The notes under the pieces are model-generated. The model saw only the letters and a program-made list of their open reading frames with translations, did not search any database and was not told the DNA's origin. The position numbers were made by a program, and so were the translations under genes. A stretch of DNA of 56,632 nucleotides from assembly GCA_036897445.1 (NCBI GenBank), contig JAYMTL010000127.1:1-56632 (forward strand). Direction: 5' to 3'. Source of the DNA: Pelargonium tetragonum. Its lineage: Eukaryota; Streptophyta; Magnoliopsida; Geraniales; Geraniaceae. Positions 1-12,938 of the stretch are shown here, piece by piece (the first letter of the stretch is position 1; each line of letters begins with the position of its first letter).

Positions 1-2199
1 CTCTCTCTTAATAATATTGTTTAAACCTTCTAAACTTCTCCGGGTTGTCGATACATATTTCTAAACACAGGGGTTCTACTCTTGCTTAGTTCTTCTTTCC
101 CTAATCCTTTTTCTTGACCTTTACCATGACTACTTTTTTATCCTCACCATTTATATTGGTATTGTGATCTTGCTCTCTCTGGTTGTTGTATTCTTTTGCT
201 TGTTTCAGCCAACCGATGCCTTTGAACCTACGAAAAAAGGGAGAAAGATAAGTGACTTAATAACTGTATTAATTTCACCTTGATTTAATTAAAGGTAGGC
301 TCATGACAGGAAAGAATTATACTAAATTAGAATATCAATTTGATTGAAGTCCTTATGCCTGCTGACTTACTAGACTAGATTAACTAAGCCTAAGATTTGG
401 ATTGGAGATGGAAGCGTAGAGCCCTGGTTTAAGATAAGAATTTCTCGGAGTATAGAGCCCCCCTATAGCAGTAACAAGGAGCATAAAAGCAGTTAAGTTA
501 GTTTTCACATATGACTTTAAAATCAAAATACTTGACTTTGGTTGTATTGCTAGAACCCTGGTATACCTTAATAAAGAATGCTTTTTTTAGTGAAAGCAGA
601 CTATAAAAAGGAATAAAGAAAAACAAAACAGATCTAACACACAAGACTCATATGAAATTTTTAGCATAGAAGCAAATTTCTGTTCTGAGAATAAGTTTGA
701 CTGCTATATATGTGTTACTCGGTGTAAATGCCTGCTACTTGATAAATTCCACTCCGAAAGCATAAACTATACTGATAAAAGAAAGAGCCGAGTTTCCTTG
801 AAAGAGACCAAGCAAGTAACAACCCTAATTAGAGCCGAATCTCGAGCTAGATTTTAGGCACCCGCATAGTTTTATAAGTCACGCGCATGCAGCACCTAAG
901 TCTAAGTCTTGTTTATTGAAGTTCGGGGTTCAACCCAATCGCTGGACAAGACTTAAAAAAGTCTTTTATTTCTAAAGGGAATTTAAATAGAAAAATTCTC
1001 CCTTAGTTCGAAAGTTCTATTATCTGTGTGTACTCCTTTGCGAGTATTCGTATAAATTAAAAATGTTCAGTGACTGGTCGTGAGCCCTCGTATACCATAC
1101 CGGATTTTTAAGAGGCTTCATACACCCCTCGAATATCTGGTTTTCCTAATTAGCGTACAAAGGTGCCAAATACCGAAAATTATAAATAGGACCAAACCGA
1201 GCTGCGGCAGGGCGGACCCAATTACGTACACATGGAAACGGCTTTTGATTTATATTATGGGATCCCCTGGCAAAATAAAAGATTTTCAAGGACTCCACTA
1301 CTCACATTCTACTTTTTTAAAACCCACTCTATATGCTCATTTACAAGGAACACTAATCAAGTATACTCAAAAAATGCCCGCTTCAAGTCCTTGTTGATAC
1401 CCCCTTTTTTAGGTTTTATAGTAATAGAGTAGAATTTAGCAAACCTCCACCTAATAACACTAGATTTCGGAAAAAACCCTTGAATAAATCTGTAATTGTA
1501 AAGGACTAAACCTTGCATAAACAAAAACATAGAAAGTCCGCCAAAAATGACATTCGCTTCATTGACCTTGGTGCTTGTAAATATGGCAAAGTTAGTTGCA
1601 GAATATGAAATCCGGTTTACTCGATTGATTTTGCATAGGAAATTTCGCGGTAGAAGGGTCTTAAAGCATTTTTGTAGAGTTAACTAAAGAAAAGAGCTTA
1701 GACAACTTCGTACATACTATAAAAACATTTTTCTGTATTTAAGATATACTAACACTCGAATTGCACGCATGTTCATGATATAGTTAATTTTATACTTTTA
1801 AACCAAGTTTATTTTAATTTATACTAACAAAATATCTGCTATATAGCAGCAAGTCCTGTGCTCCACCTACTTATAACTCTTGCAAAACTTTATTTCTAAA
1901 TTACTCTTCCTTCTGAATTTAGGAATTTTTTTTAGTACTGTCCGCGGTAATAAAGTATACTTAAAAAGGTGCTTAATAGCTCCTAAAGTTAACAAGAAAT
2001 GCCAGTTCCCCTTTTTGCTAAACCTTTTAAGTTTAGTATGTAATAAAACTTATCTAAAAATTACCCTCAAATATATATAGGGAGGCCTTCATAGAGCTTT
2101 TCCGGGGGTACCCAAAGGCAAAAGGCAATTTGAATTTGCTTTAATTTATAAAAGAGGTTTTCCTTTTAGTAGTTAGCAAGAGGGCCCAAAAGATAAGGA
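1..2199. other. No gene seen; RIP-type AT-rich DNA
   Basis: The first 190 bases are pyrimidine-rich and contain CTAAACACAGGGGTTCT near 61, which resembles the tail of repeat family A in its plus orientation, but the match is too short to call. The rest shows scattered open frames only, the longest of 105 codons at 1080-1397 starting at GTG, with no recognisable protein. I see nothing else supportable. Confidence 0.5.
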
Positions 2200-2540
2200 G
2201 AGTCTAAACTTGTTTGCTTGCAGAAAGAATAGAGAATGCATGCGTATCAGAATTCTAAAAGGTGCCCTTAGGGTTGTTAGAGTTGTACTATATTCAGGAG
2301 GGGTATAGCTAAGAGGAAAGGTATAGTTCATAGGATACAAAAGAGGATTACAACTCAGAAAGTTATAGCTAATAGTATAGGTAAGGCGCGTAAGAGTATT
2401 TAGCTCTTAAAAAAGAGCTCCCTTTTTAAGATTAAGAGAATAGGAATACCAACAGTAAGATCCGTAAGAGTATAGCTAAGGGAGATAGGCCAGGCTATAA
2501 AAAATTTTCTACAGAATTAGGCTATCGAAAAAAGGAAGAC
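2200..2540 (-). repeat. Purine-rich block, possible family A flank
   Basis: The plus strand is strongly A/G-biased, with recurring short units such as GTATAGCTAAG, GTATAGGTAAG and AAGAGTATAGCTAAGG. The same texture lies just left of the minus-oriented family A cores at 9.2, 25.6, 28.3 and 36.6 kb. No family A core was found here, so this may be a truncated copy. The opposite strand reads as pyrimidine-rich. Assignment to the family rests on texture only. Confidence 0.3.
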
Positions 2541-2565
2541 TAAGCGACAGTTAATATTTAAGACT

Positions 2566-2640
2566 ATGAACAGGAGTTGAACCTACGACTGACGGAAAGT
2601 CTTAAAAAAAGTCCAGTACCCCCTGTGTGGCGACAGCATA
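2566..2640 (-). pseudogene. tRNA-like relic, weak
   Basis: On the minus strand a stretch reads GTCGTAGGTTCAACTCCTGT, which folds as a T-arm of five pairs (two wobble) around the loop TTCAACT. The preceding bases do not make a convincing anticodon stem, and only about four acceptor pairs (TATG with CATA) can be drawn. It could be a decayed organellar-type tRNA or a chance T-arm; GGTTCAA-like heptamers are expected several times by chance in a window of this size. Confidence 0.2.
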
Positions 2641-5589
2641 GAAATGGGACGAAAACAGGTCTTCAACCCATCTCATGGAAATTCTAGAAACTTAACTCAC
2701 TCGGGAAGTTGAAAGAACTTAACTTGTCAATATATTTGTGGTGTCAGAATTTTGTACAAACTAATACTGTAAACTAAAACGCATAACACAAAGGCAACCA
2801 AAGTTGAAGAGTAAGAAAGTAAAAAACTTTCCTTTGACAAAAGAGGAATGTTGCCAGCATTCGTCCCTTGCTTTAGGAAATCGTACTAATTCCTTGTAAA
2901 GATAGAAAAATAAGAAAAGAAGCTAGCCATGGAACTTACGCGAATTAGAGCTTTTCCTTTAGTAAGGCATATTACGAGATTTTTATGTATTTTCAGAGCA
3001 CCTTTCTGATACAGGGTTTACCAAGTCCTGTAGTAGAAACGAGATACTTGCGTGAGGAAATCTCTATGCTGCTAAAGGTGAATATTATATACAATGAAGT
3101 TGCTTCAGTATAAAGGGTGTGCGAAACTCTTAAAAGGATTCTAGCTCTAAGGGGTTTTTCTACAAGCAAGGTACGAAGTCCTAACAAAGGTCTCCCTTTT
3201 TGACCCCTTATAATTATAAAAAACGTACTCATAGCTCAGTAAAAGCCCTGCTCTAGAAGAGATCCCCCTACAAAACAAAGTTTAATTGTTATTCTTATAC
3301 TCCCGAGGAAATTTATAGCTTATATTTTAGAATAAGAGGTTTACTTACTTTACTACCGGCTTTTATATCCTATAAACAGGGCTGTCACAATAGCGTTTGC
3401 CCGCCCTTAGGGCATCCGCTTAGAGAATCTAACTATCACAATTATTCTCACGGTTTACAACTTTATAAGCCTTTACTTTTGCTCTAAAGCCTCCTACTTC
3501 TTACTCACCCTAACCTAAGTGGAATACTTAAATCAATTATTAACCCTAAAGAACAGGGTTGGACTCTGTAACTAATTAGAAATTAGAAATGCGATATAAA
3601 AGCAGCTAAACTAACACATTGAAAGTAAGATTTTAACACTCTCTGAAGAGACAAGAGGTTAGGCTCCAGCAAATGAAGAGCGCGGGAATTCCGGAATCCC
3701 TAGCAGTATTCTCAAACAAAAATCTTTATCCGAAGTTTTCTTTACTTATTTATAAAGACGTTGTAGCTTTGGTTACACGAAATGGAGAGTCTTTTGCCTT
3801 TACAAAAAGGAAGTAGTGCCCCATTTAGGAAATTACAGTACTTCACTTCGCTGGGTGTTATGTTAATATCCCACGGGAGATCCTAGGATAACAAGGTATC
3901 GATGTAGAGTCCTCTTACTGCTTAAGATCGAATCTTAAAGGACCTTTTCTTAGTTTTAGACTTATACGTCCAGAAGTACCTGTAGGAATGGAAAGTTCGA
4001 GGAGATTTTTTTAGCGTTGTGCCTTATATTACAAACAAGCCCTCGGCTTACTCTTTTTAGGAGCCCCCCTTATTTTTTTACTCCTAGTGGTACTATTTGA
4101 TCCGCCTTAGACGCTAGCGGAATTTAAATCAAACACTTTCACTTAAGTGTGTGTGAAATAGGGTATCCTAATTTTGCAATTCCAAAAAACCTGCGTGTAC
4201 AGGTGGGTAAGATTTCTATCTAGGAGTTTACAACAAGGGTAACACGTCTTGAACCTATGCCTTTCCGGCCGGAAGCAACTTGTTTTAACAGATGCTTGTA
4301 GGGTCCCGAGTTGTTGGGTAGTTTATATCTGGATTTCCAATACTTTTACTTGCTTTCGGTGGGTTACTTGTAAGGGATCCTTTTAATCTCAAAAAGGGGT
4401 CCCTTCAGCGCTCCCCTCTTGGAAAAGCCAAAAAAGTTCTTAGATTCTCTAGTTCCTGGTGCCGGTCTTACAAAATGAAAATGTAGGACGACTATAAGAA
4501 CGGTGCCTTCCTTGGAATTTCCTGTACCCTGCACACAAGAGCCTTCCTTAAGCGGAAGACACTGACAGCGTAGTTCAAGATACCGTACAAACGAAGTATA
4601 ACCAATAAAAAGCTACTAAAGAGAAAATCTTCCTTATTGAACTATTTCCCGACTTAATTTCAAATTTCTTTATAAAATCTAAAATACGCGATACCCCCAA
4701 AATTCTTTTAGCTTTAGAATTCTCTTAGACTTTAATCCTAAAATGAAACTTCTTGGATAATACTTCCTTTTTTATGCTATCTAAATTCCTGACTCGCTCC
4801 ATAACGGAATCGCTTGGAAGTCATTTTCTATCAGGAATCCTTACACTATTTATAAGCTTATTAGTACTATTCCTCCAAGGCCAAAGGAAGTTTTGGCTAC
4901 TATTAGTCGTCTACTTTTTATTTTGTTGGATCTGGTTCCTAAGTTCTCGTTAGTGCCCATCAGATAAGAAAGAGTATGGTATCTGCTTATATTTTACCTC
5001 TTGTATTAGGATTTTTGTAAGTTCAGTTGGAGTTCAGAATCTTCCTAAAGTCATAGTGAAGAAAAAGAAGTAAAGAATCTTGTTTTCCTGTTGTTAAGTT
5101 ATAGACTTTATTCACGGGAATCCGCCGTATAGAAAGTCCTGAACTTTTAGAGAATTCCTTTTCTGTTTTGCATTGATATTTCGAGTTTTCAGGGCTCTGT
5201 TAACAGGGGTGAAGCCAAAGCTTTTGTTTTTCGGTAAAGACAAGTATAGAGCTAAGGAATTTGAGGGAATTTATAAAGTAAGGAGTTACCTATTAGTTCT
5301 TAGTTTTGCTTATAGGTTATGGTCGAACAATTATCCAGGGGTTTTAATCTCCTCTGGAGTTCCTGATATTACTGCGCCAATAGTGAGTATTAAATAGGGA
5401 TCAGGTAGGGCACTCGCTAGGGAATAGGCCCACAAAGGTGGAACTAAGTAAATACCCTGCAGCAGACATAGGACACTAAACTCCTACTTGAGTCATTTAT
5501 AATGGGATAGAAAAAACATCAAAATGTATAAAACAAACTTTGGGTTATTTTAATATAGGATACATGGGTAATTTACTCTCAGTGGAGTA
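2641..5589. other. No gene seen; RIP-type AT-rich DNA
   Basis: Only short frames occur, including a 66-codon frame at 4753-4953 that starts at TTG and would encode two hydrophobic stretches. Hydrophobic frames are expected by chance in T-rich DNA. No repeat family, RNA or mobile-element feature was recognised. Confidence 0.5.
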
Positions 5590-5611
5590 TACATAGCTTT
5601 ATAGCTATGTA
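5590..5611. other. Stem-loop, 9 bp, loop TTAT
   Basis: TACATAGCT and AGCTATGTA pair perfectly around a four-base loop. It is AT-rich, without a following T-run that would suggest a terminator. A stem of this size may occur by chance once or so in a window this long. Confidence 0.5.
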
Positions 5612-5996
5612 CTTGTATTGTTTTTTTACACTCGAGTCTATAAGATTTGTTTAGAAATTGAGGAAACGGAGAGTAAGATATTCTTTAGTTTACCTTGTTA
5701 TACTAGTTATCATCTGCTTGAGTATACAAAAAGCTTCATACTATAAAAAAGTTGCTGGCAGGGACTTCTGCCGAATACCTGCTAATACTTGGCTGAACAT
5801 TTAATAGTAATACGGGCTAATCTAATACTAAAGAGTTCGGGAATAAGAATGTAATTTAATAACAAATCTTCCGTACTGGAGAAGGGGACTTTTGTAGGAT
5901 TGCTTATATTATAAACAGTATAATTAATATAGTAATAGGTTTTATTGGAATAGGTAGTACTACTTCATTTAAGGGATAGCCCTCCTGTCTTTTGTT

Positions 5997-6072
5997 CTTA
6001 TCGTTAACGAGGGTTGAGCCTTAATAGGAATAGGAAAGAGTCCTTCTTCACTGTAGTGGAGGAAGGCAATAA
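5997..6072 (+). repeat. Dispersed repeat family B, partial copy
   Basis: The stretch begins TTCTTATCGTTAACGAGGG and continues GAGCCTTAATAGG and AAAGAGTCCTT. It aligns along about 60 bases with the copies at 52125, 41811 and 10634. The CGACTGAA core that follows in other copies is replaced by CACTGTAGTGGAGGAAGG. The sequence between here and 8.86 kb shows no further copy. Family identity is unknown. Confidence 0.55.
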
Positions 6073-8865
6073 CATAGGAATTCCTGCAAGTTTTTAAAAA
6101 TAGCTTGGGTTTCCGGTCGAGATGTTAATGGGGGGTCTTTTAGAGAGATGTCCTTGGTTCTAGTGATTCTTGTCGAAAAAGGATCCAAGATCTAACCGTG
6201 CTATTCTTATATAGTCTATACTTTTATCGGGAATGATATTTATTAAACAGAAAATTCTCATGATGCTATGTCTATTGAATTCATTCAATTTCTATTTCTT
6301 GTTGAACTAGGGTCTAGTACATTGTTTGAAAAAACACAGTAAAAAAACCCATTATGATTTTTGGCAAATATGTTGAGTCTGTATATTTCTATAGATAATA
6401 GAAAGCCTACTTTTTACTTTTCCTGGTTTAAAGGTGTTAAACTTCCTATACCCTATATAGGCGGGGTCTTTCCTAGGCAAAAACTTAGTTTCTTAGACAT
6501 AGGTACATGACATTTGTGAAACATGGTTTATGAAGTCAAGCTAAGAGGCAGGTGCAATTATACCGACCCTTCAATTTATTCCTTATTAATGTCTTCCTTT
6601 CCTATGAGTGAACCTTTAAAAAAGCAGCCCTTATCCTTAGCTAAGCTTTATGGTTTTGCTCTTTATCTATGAGAAGATTGTTTACCCAAATGTTTTTCTA
6701 GTTCTTTTTTTCTTTACTTTAGAATTCCTAGGAACGCGCAGCTGTTAAACTATAGTTAACATCAGGATATTTTATACAAATTATAGCACCAAGCTAAACA
6801 AAGAACGAAAACTATGACCATTCTAAAAAAGGTAAACAAAGTTCGAAAACCACTAGGATAAGGGTTTTAAGTCCTCCACATAAGATTTACTCGCAAGCTT
6901 TTCCATAACAGTATTATAAATTGAAAAAGGCTTTATCGAAAAAAGTCAAGTTTTGTAAATCTATCTAGAGTTTTGCAGAGAAAGCTAAATATTAGAAAAG
7001 GGGCTCGTTATATAAGTGTCGAGGGGATCCTTGTGTATCTAATAAGAGGTTCTCGGGCTTCCTATTTCAGTGACGATTCTGATATATGCGTTAGTAGGCC
7101 CGGTCCGTTTATTTAGTTAGCTATAATTTGTAATGTAATATTTTGAGTTTCCCTCGAAAGAAGCACTACTTCGTAACAATTCATAAAGCACCTGTTCTCA
7201 CGAATTTTTAAAGGACCTAAAAAAGGAAAAATATACTTGATTATTCAAAGAGCGCTTCTTCAGCTCAAGTCTTTACCTCTTTTAATTAATAATTTATTCT
7301 TTAGTTATGTAGGTTACTACAAGGTAAATTCCAGGTATAAATACTTCTAGGGTATTCTTTCTAAAATTCTTTTTTTAGAAGCTTAATGTAGAGTTCAGTC
7401 CTTTCTTTCTAATAGAGTCCTAGTTTCCGTAGTATAAGTAACCTATAACCTCTTGCCTTTTGTCTCTTCCTATTCCAACTTATAAAAAAGTATAGTAAAG
7501 CTAATGTATAACTGACACAAAATTTCTATTTGTAAATAATAAGAACTCTTAACTCGATACATTTTTTAACTCCTTTTGAGACACTATAAACACAAGGAGC
7601 TCCCTTTTTTGGAAGGGGAGAGTTCGAGATGGCAGAACCTGGGTTTAGTTATCTAATCTTTTACACAAGGGTGTCCTACAGAAATTTAGATATAAGAGAA
7701 CTTTTGACCTTGTTTAGGTCTACTGTTTTGATCGCAATACTTAGTATATTAGGCGGCAGCGTCGTAATTTGGTTGCCGTTAGGAGTATAAGAGTCCTTCA
7801 TTTTCTAAACCAATTCCGAACTGCCCTTTTTAATTTACTGAAAAACGTAGCTAAGGAAGAGTACCTTACTTCAATTAGTAGAGCCTTGAGTTTTGATGTT
7901 AGATCTACAATAGGCTAGGTTTTACTAGTTACGCTTGTGCTTTATAAGTTTACTTTTTGTAATTCATTTCGCGAATCTTATTTAAGAGGTGGCGATAGGA
8001 TCCCGGCTGCAGGGTCTATAAAGTTTAAGTTGTAAAGTTTTTTGATGTAGGCGGGGTTGCTCTTTTTTCTAAGAAAAGCTCCTTGGCAAGTCCTCTGATA
8101 GAATACTATAAATGGCACAGGAGAAGAATTCCTTTATCCGTGCTAGTAACAGGAATCCATAAAGAATTTTTGGAGACTTACTAATACGAGTTAAAAAGAT
8201 TGACCTCTGACAAAGTCATTTTACTTTATATGGATCTGGTTTACAGTAAGTAAAGGAGGACCTACTATTATTTATTATATGAGCACTTTGTTATTTTGAA
8301 TATTCTATATTCCACATCCTAATCAGAATAAACTTATGAAAAGGACATTATTAAATATCTTTAAATACCAAAACTAGCAGGCCTGTGTTAGGATTTAGTT
8401 CTACAAAAGAGAAGTCAGAGGACTAAGTACGAAATGAAAATTGTAGCAAGGAAACTCATTTATAGAATGCTAACTGAATAAAAACAAATTTGCCTACATA
8501 TATAAGAGATAGATAAGAAGTCTCGTACCAGAAAGTATTTAAGAAAAGACCAATATTTTAACAAAAAGTATGGAATCTTTTTAATAAAGTAGATTAAAAC
8601 TCAAATTTGAATCCTAGTAAAATCTCTTGCTAGTTAGTTGTTACTCCTAGAGAGAGGGTATAAACTTATATAGTATAAGGGGGCGCTTTACCCGAGGAAA
8701 GTCTTATACCTAAACGGATCCGCTGGTATCCTAATTAAGAGAGAAATCCGTACCAAAAAACTCTAGATACACTATACACTCAAAATTATACTGGATTCTT
8801 TTCAGATATAGGGGCTTCGGCAAGAGTAAACAAGTCAAGGAATATCATTCTTTTAAAAGGCAGCA
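6073..8865. other. No gene seen; strongly RIP-type DNA
   Basis: The sample at 8641-8760, inside this stretch, gave TpA 17 to ApT 8 and CpA+TpG 2 to ApC+GpT 11, the strongest RIP-like values I counted. No frame exceeds 60 codons, and no repeat or RNA feature was recognised. Confidence 0.55.
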
Positions 8866-9228
8866 GGGGTACAGGTATTACAAAGAAAGCTACAAAGATA
8901 AAAAGGGGCTTATGAAGTGTTGTCCTAGTGTATATGTCTATTACTACACACTCCTATTATATATCTATTATACTAAAATGACATAACTCTCTAATAACTA
9001 ACAAAAAAGATAGAGATACTAGTTCCTATTCTTCCTTATTACAATGGGATAGGTACAGGGAATTCTAGCTACACTACAACAAGAAGGCTAATAAGAAAGG
9101 TATCTCCCTTACAAAGTTATAGGTCTAGCTCTAAAGAAGTAGGGTATAGTTGTGAGAGTACTAAAAAGATACAGACCGGGATACAGATCTGAGTGAGTTT
9201 TTTTGTGTTCCTTTGTTTCCAATCTCTC
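8866..9228 (-). repeat. Family A copy, minus orientation, weak core
   Basis: A purine-rich stretch with GTACAGGTATTACAAAG and GATACAGACCGGGATACAG leads into a core at 9204-9228 reading TGTGTTCCTTTGTTTCC. This is the layout of the better copies at 25.6 and 28.3 kb. The end of the core (TTTCGGATAA in those copies) is not preserved. No coding sequence can be read through it. Confidence 0.4.
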
Positions 9229-10239
9229 TAAGGTTGTTCCCGGTGCAGCTAAAAAAGAAGAAGAGTTTCCTTAACTAAAGAGTACTGAGGCTTAAAAGGG
9301 GTTAATGCCAATAGTTAAGTAAAGAATTTTGGGGTTTCCTTAGAGTCAACTAAAGTAAAGAAAACCCCTTAGCCCTGCATAGTGTTTTGCTTGGTCAAGG
9401 TAGAAAATGATAGAGTAGGTAGTGAGTGGAGGTAGGTTGTTTCAAAGAGGTACAGATTTCTTAATAAAAGGGAATTCTGAGCTACTATGCGAGGACTTAA
9501 AGAATATGAAAGACAGGGATTTTAAGGTTTAGGTGGGCGGGGTATACTTGAATAAGTAATACAAGAGATTTTCCTGAGTATGAATGGGATTACTGGAAAT
9601 TAAAAAAGGATTTAGGTACTAGTGTAGCCAAGTAAGACTTATGGGTTTATAGGAGCACTGCGAGGTCTAATTAATTATAGAGAGATGTTCGGGTTGATAA
9701 ACTATAAAAACTTCCGTACAGAAACGCAAGAGGGTCCGAGTTTAGTAGTAAGTTTTAAATATTTGTCTCATTTTCCTTAAACCAAAAATTTTTAAGATCG
9801 AAGGCTTTGCGTACACAACATAAGTTTCTTTATTATAACTTCCAGAAAAAGAGATCAAAATTTGGTAAAGCATAAGTCTTCTCTTCGAAAGGAACGTTCT
9901 ATATACTCTATCTATTTGGTCAAGAATGCTTTAGAATCTTTTGGTGTTGAATTGAAAGGTGTTTCATACACTTTTATTGTTTTTGCATTTCCTGTCTTTC
10001 ATAACCTAACTAAATCGAATACTTTACAATCTACCCAGAGATTTCCACAAAAGGACTCAGGGTAATGAATCTATATTCAAAAGAACAAGGCCCTTTCATT
10101 TTGAAATGACTCAAATGAGTTACTGGAAGCTTATACCTCTTAGAAAGAACTTCTTCGAATCTTTTTCTTAATTAATGTGATTCATAAGAGTAAAATACCT
10201 TAGAAATTCCTAACCTTTCTATAACTAAATACAAACTCT
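9229..10239. other. No gene seen
   Basis: Purine-rich sequence continues to about 9600 and then becomes balanced. A 67-codon frame at 9862-10065 starts at TTG and is not recognisable. Nothing else can be supported. Confidence 0.45.
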
Positions 10240-10401
10240 AAAATGGGGAATCAGAATCACTTAGATAAAGAGATTGTGAAATAGATTACATATTTTCGAG
10301 AGAATTCGTAAGTAGCCGAGATAGAGCTTCCGTAATTGTTAAATCATAAAAAGGAAAGAGCAGAAGTGTAAGGGTTCAAGTCGGCAAATCCCTATAGTTA
10401 C
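10240..10401 (+). repeat. Dispersed repeat family C, tRNA-like (copy 1)
   Basis: This stretch matches 24419-24590 through several shared words, including AGAGCTTCCGTAATTGTTAA, AAGAGTTCAAGTC-like sequence and the opening GGGGAATCAGAATCACTTAG. It contains TAGCCGAGATAG near 10315, close to the RNA polymerase III A-box TRGCNNAGYNGG, and GGGTTCAAGTC near 10370, which fits the B-box GGTTCRANTC. The spacing of about 55 bases suits a long-variable-arm tRNA. The arms no longer fold into a clean cloverleaf. It may be a tRNA-derived SINE relic or a duplicated tRNA pseudogene. That the two stretches are related is clear; the SINE reading is inference. Confidence 0.55.
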
Positions 10402-10633
10402 AAAACCTTATAAAGTGAAACAAGAGTGTTTGTATCAAAATGATATATGAAGTTCCGCGCGCTTAGTTCGCGTTTGTACGAGCCGGTTGCCCTTTTCTAC
10501 TCTTTATATTATAGGGGTGAGAATCGTTTTCTAGTATCTATTATAGTGAATGCCTTACTCTTTATTAGGTGTCTTTTTTTAGATAGTTCTATTCTAGATT
10601 GTACTACTTGTTTAAAAAACCTCTTCTTCCTTG

Positions 10634-11063
10634 TTCTAATCGTTAAAAGAGGATAAGGCCTTCATAGTGCAGAGTCTAGTCAATGATACCGACTGAAGGG
10701 TACCAAAGGAGGTTAAGGCACTTATATAGTATATTGAATATTCTACTTACGCAAAAGCACCCGCCTACTTCATACCCAGTTCTAGACCTGTACCCGTTTC
10801 CAGACCCTCTTTGAAATTTCTTCAGAGCTAAAAAACCTTCCCAGCTTGACTCTGTATCCCGACGCTTTTCCCTAGAGCTATACCTGTACTTGGATTCTCT
10901 ATCTTAACTTTTTCTTAAAAAAGAGACTCTTCTTAAGGGGGATACCAGGCTTCTTGGGGTTTGGTTATTTGTCTTGTGGAGCTTTTCTGTATTACCTACC
11001 TTGCAGAGGGGATTCTTATAGTTATTGTAGTAGATTCTATTATATAGTACTCTTCTTAGGTAT
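10634..11063 (+). repeat. Dispersed repeat family B copy
   Basis: The copy opens TCTAATCGTTAAAAGAGG, passes through AGAGTCTAGTCAATGATACC and reaches the core CGACTGAAGGGTACCAAAGG at 10690. A second block near 10770-10790 (CTACTTCATACCCAGTTCTAGACCTG) recalls CACACCAACTTCTTC...GACCTAG of the 51.7 kb copy. A third block at 11018-11063 (TATTGTAGTAG...ACTCTTCTTA) matches 52001-52040. Three collinear blocks make this a real repeat of at least 400 bases. It is less rich in TpA than its flanks. I do not recognise the family, and no coding region can be read. Confidence 0.55.
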
Positions 11064-12938
11064 AGAATATAATAGAAATAGAGAAAGAATTGTATAGGAG
11101 TTGTATTAGTATGTAATAAGAGTCTTTACTATGTAGTAAAGGAAGGCTTAGCCTGACCGTCATTTTTCTTCTTTTTTTCTCTCCCATTAATGAACAGGTC
11201 ATTTCTTAGTCTGTTTAGTCTGTAAAGTAGTTTCAGTATAAGTGGTTAACAACTAACTAATGAACTTCAACAGCTTTATAAAGCCAATTATAAGAATAAA
11301 GAATTTTCAATTGTAAAGTAAATGAATTTATATATAGTAGATAATCTTTTAAGTTATAGTGTTCCCCCATCTAATTGACAAGCGCATTTGTTTAGTGTTA
11401 TTTATTTTCTACTCATAGATGTGCTAATGGTTCCGAAACTGTATATTTTCATAGTTATAGTTTGCTTAAAAAATTCAAAAGGATAAAGCTCCCTTTTTGT
11501 AAAACGGATTGTACAGGAGCTCTTAAGTTCAGCTCTAGTTTTGATGTGACTTGAACCCACGAGTCTCGCGTCGATTCTAATAAAATTTACCGAATGCCAT
11601 TTTCATTGAATTTATATAGTAAATTACCAAAGCGCCTACCCCTAACTTTCTATTCTTAGTATCAAGAGTTAAGAGTAATTCCTTCCTTCTATAAGTAATT
11701 AGAATTGCATAATTCTCCAAGAAAAACAGTCTTGGAATTATTAATTATCAAGATTAGATATGGAGCCATTGCACTACCTTACGAGGAGTTGTCTAAAGAA
11801 GGGGTCCTTTATAAGGAAAAACCCAAAAATAACTTAATAAATGATAAGTTACAATATGAAGGGATTCTATGTGGGTAAGGGCAGGTATGCGGTTAAAAAC
11901 GAGTCACTCTAGAAATAGTAGTTTTGCATTCTAATCTAATTAAAGTGTTCCCTATACTCAATATAGTGTATGTAAGGCCGGATACTTCATTTTATTCCTA
12001 AAGCGGTTGTCCTACTTATCAAGTTTTCGGAGAAAGCTCTATGCCTTAAAGACTTTTTTTGTATAAAATTAGGGATATTAGAAGCGACTCGACTTTGAAA
12101 GTCCCTTTAGTAGTGGAATCTCTTTTGGTTAAATTAGCCCTACAGTTTTAATGCTTAATGAAGGTATACATAAGATACACCCCCCTTTTTTACTTGGATT
12201 TCCCCGCGGCTATTAATAGCAAATCCAGGTAAGTATACCTAATATGAATATGTCCATACTGACAACAAATAATTATATATACTGATAAGACTCCTTGAAA
12301 TTTATAGCTAAGCAAAAAAGCTATTCCAAAACCGGACTCAGGCTTAATATAGGGGGTCCCTTTAAGTACTATACTATTAAGAAAAATGAGATATCTTAAA
12401 TATTTTGATTAAATGTGAGTTGTGCAGTATCTCGTTGTTGGATATAAACTGGCAAAGGAAAGGTTTGATTTGATAAAAATCTTGAAGTTATAGCATCAGC
12501 TCATTGTTTTATTGATATTGAGAAAATTATAGAAGTTTATTAACTCCGTTTAGTCGGAAAATGATAACAATGTTTCTTGGAAAGAAAATGATTTAAATAT
12601 AACTTTACTAGGACTAGAAAGAGTCTCTTAATAAGCAAAGTTTCTATATCGGGATCCGTTGTTACTAGTATCGAAAACAAGTTTGCAAGATAAGCAAGAC
12701 TCGTCAAACCCTTATTTAGTCTCTATTACTATGTGTTTTATTAGCGCACTTTTAGCAAACTTATATAGCGGGATTACTAGACATTAAGTCTTCCTATCGT
12801 ATAGGGAATATCTGAACCTACACAAAATTAGACTTTTTTTTCTACAAAAGTGTAAGTATCTAAATACAAAGAATTTTTTCCTTAGCCTCGCCCTTCCATT
12901 ATTTAAAAAACATATATTGGAATTTCCTCAAAAAGGGA
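11064..12938. other. No gene seen; one T-arm-like motif
   Basis: Apart from the weak tRNA-like motif at 11541-11612, no repeat, gene or RNA was recognised. Polypyrimidine runs occur at 11165-11185. Frames are shorter than 60 codons. Confidence 0.45.
11541..11612 (-). pseudogene. tRNA-like relic, weak
   Basis: On the minus strand CGTGGGTTCAAGTCACAT forms a T-arm with four of five stem pairs (one a wobble). Upstream, GGTAAATTTTATTAGAATCG could be a decayed D-arm. No five-base anticodon stem is found at the right distance. This may be a chance match to the B-box consensus. Confidence 0.15.

Noticed and set aside
900-950. T-arm-like GGGGTTCAACCC
   Set aside because: No other tRNA part lies at the right distance; GGTTCAA-type words are expected several times by chance in a window of this size.
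1080-1397. Longest open frame, 105 codons, plus strand
   Set aside because: It starts at GTG, overlaps another frame at 1232-1432, has no recognisable motif, and its length is within what this base composition can give by chance.
2590-2605. GACGGAAAGTCTT, recalling a large-subunit rRNA word
   Set aside because: The conserved bases that follow in rRNA (CCCTATG) are missing, and no flanking rRNA sequence was found.
4753-4953. 66-codon frame with two hydrophobic stretches
   Set aside because: TTG start and T-rich DNA, in which hydrophobic codons are expected by chance.
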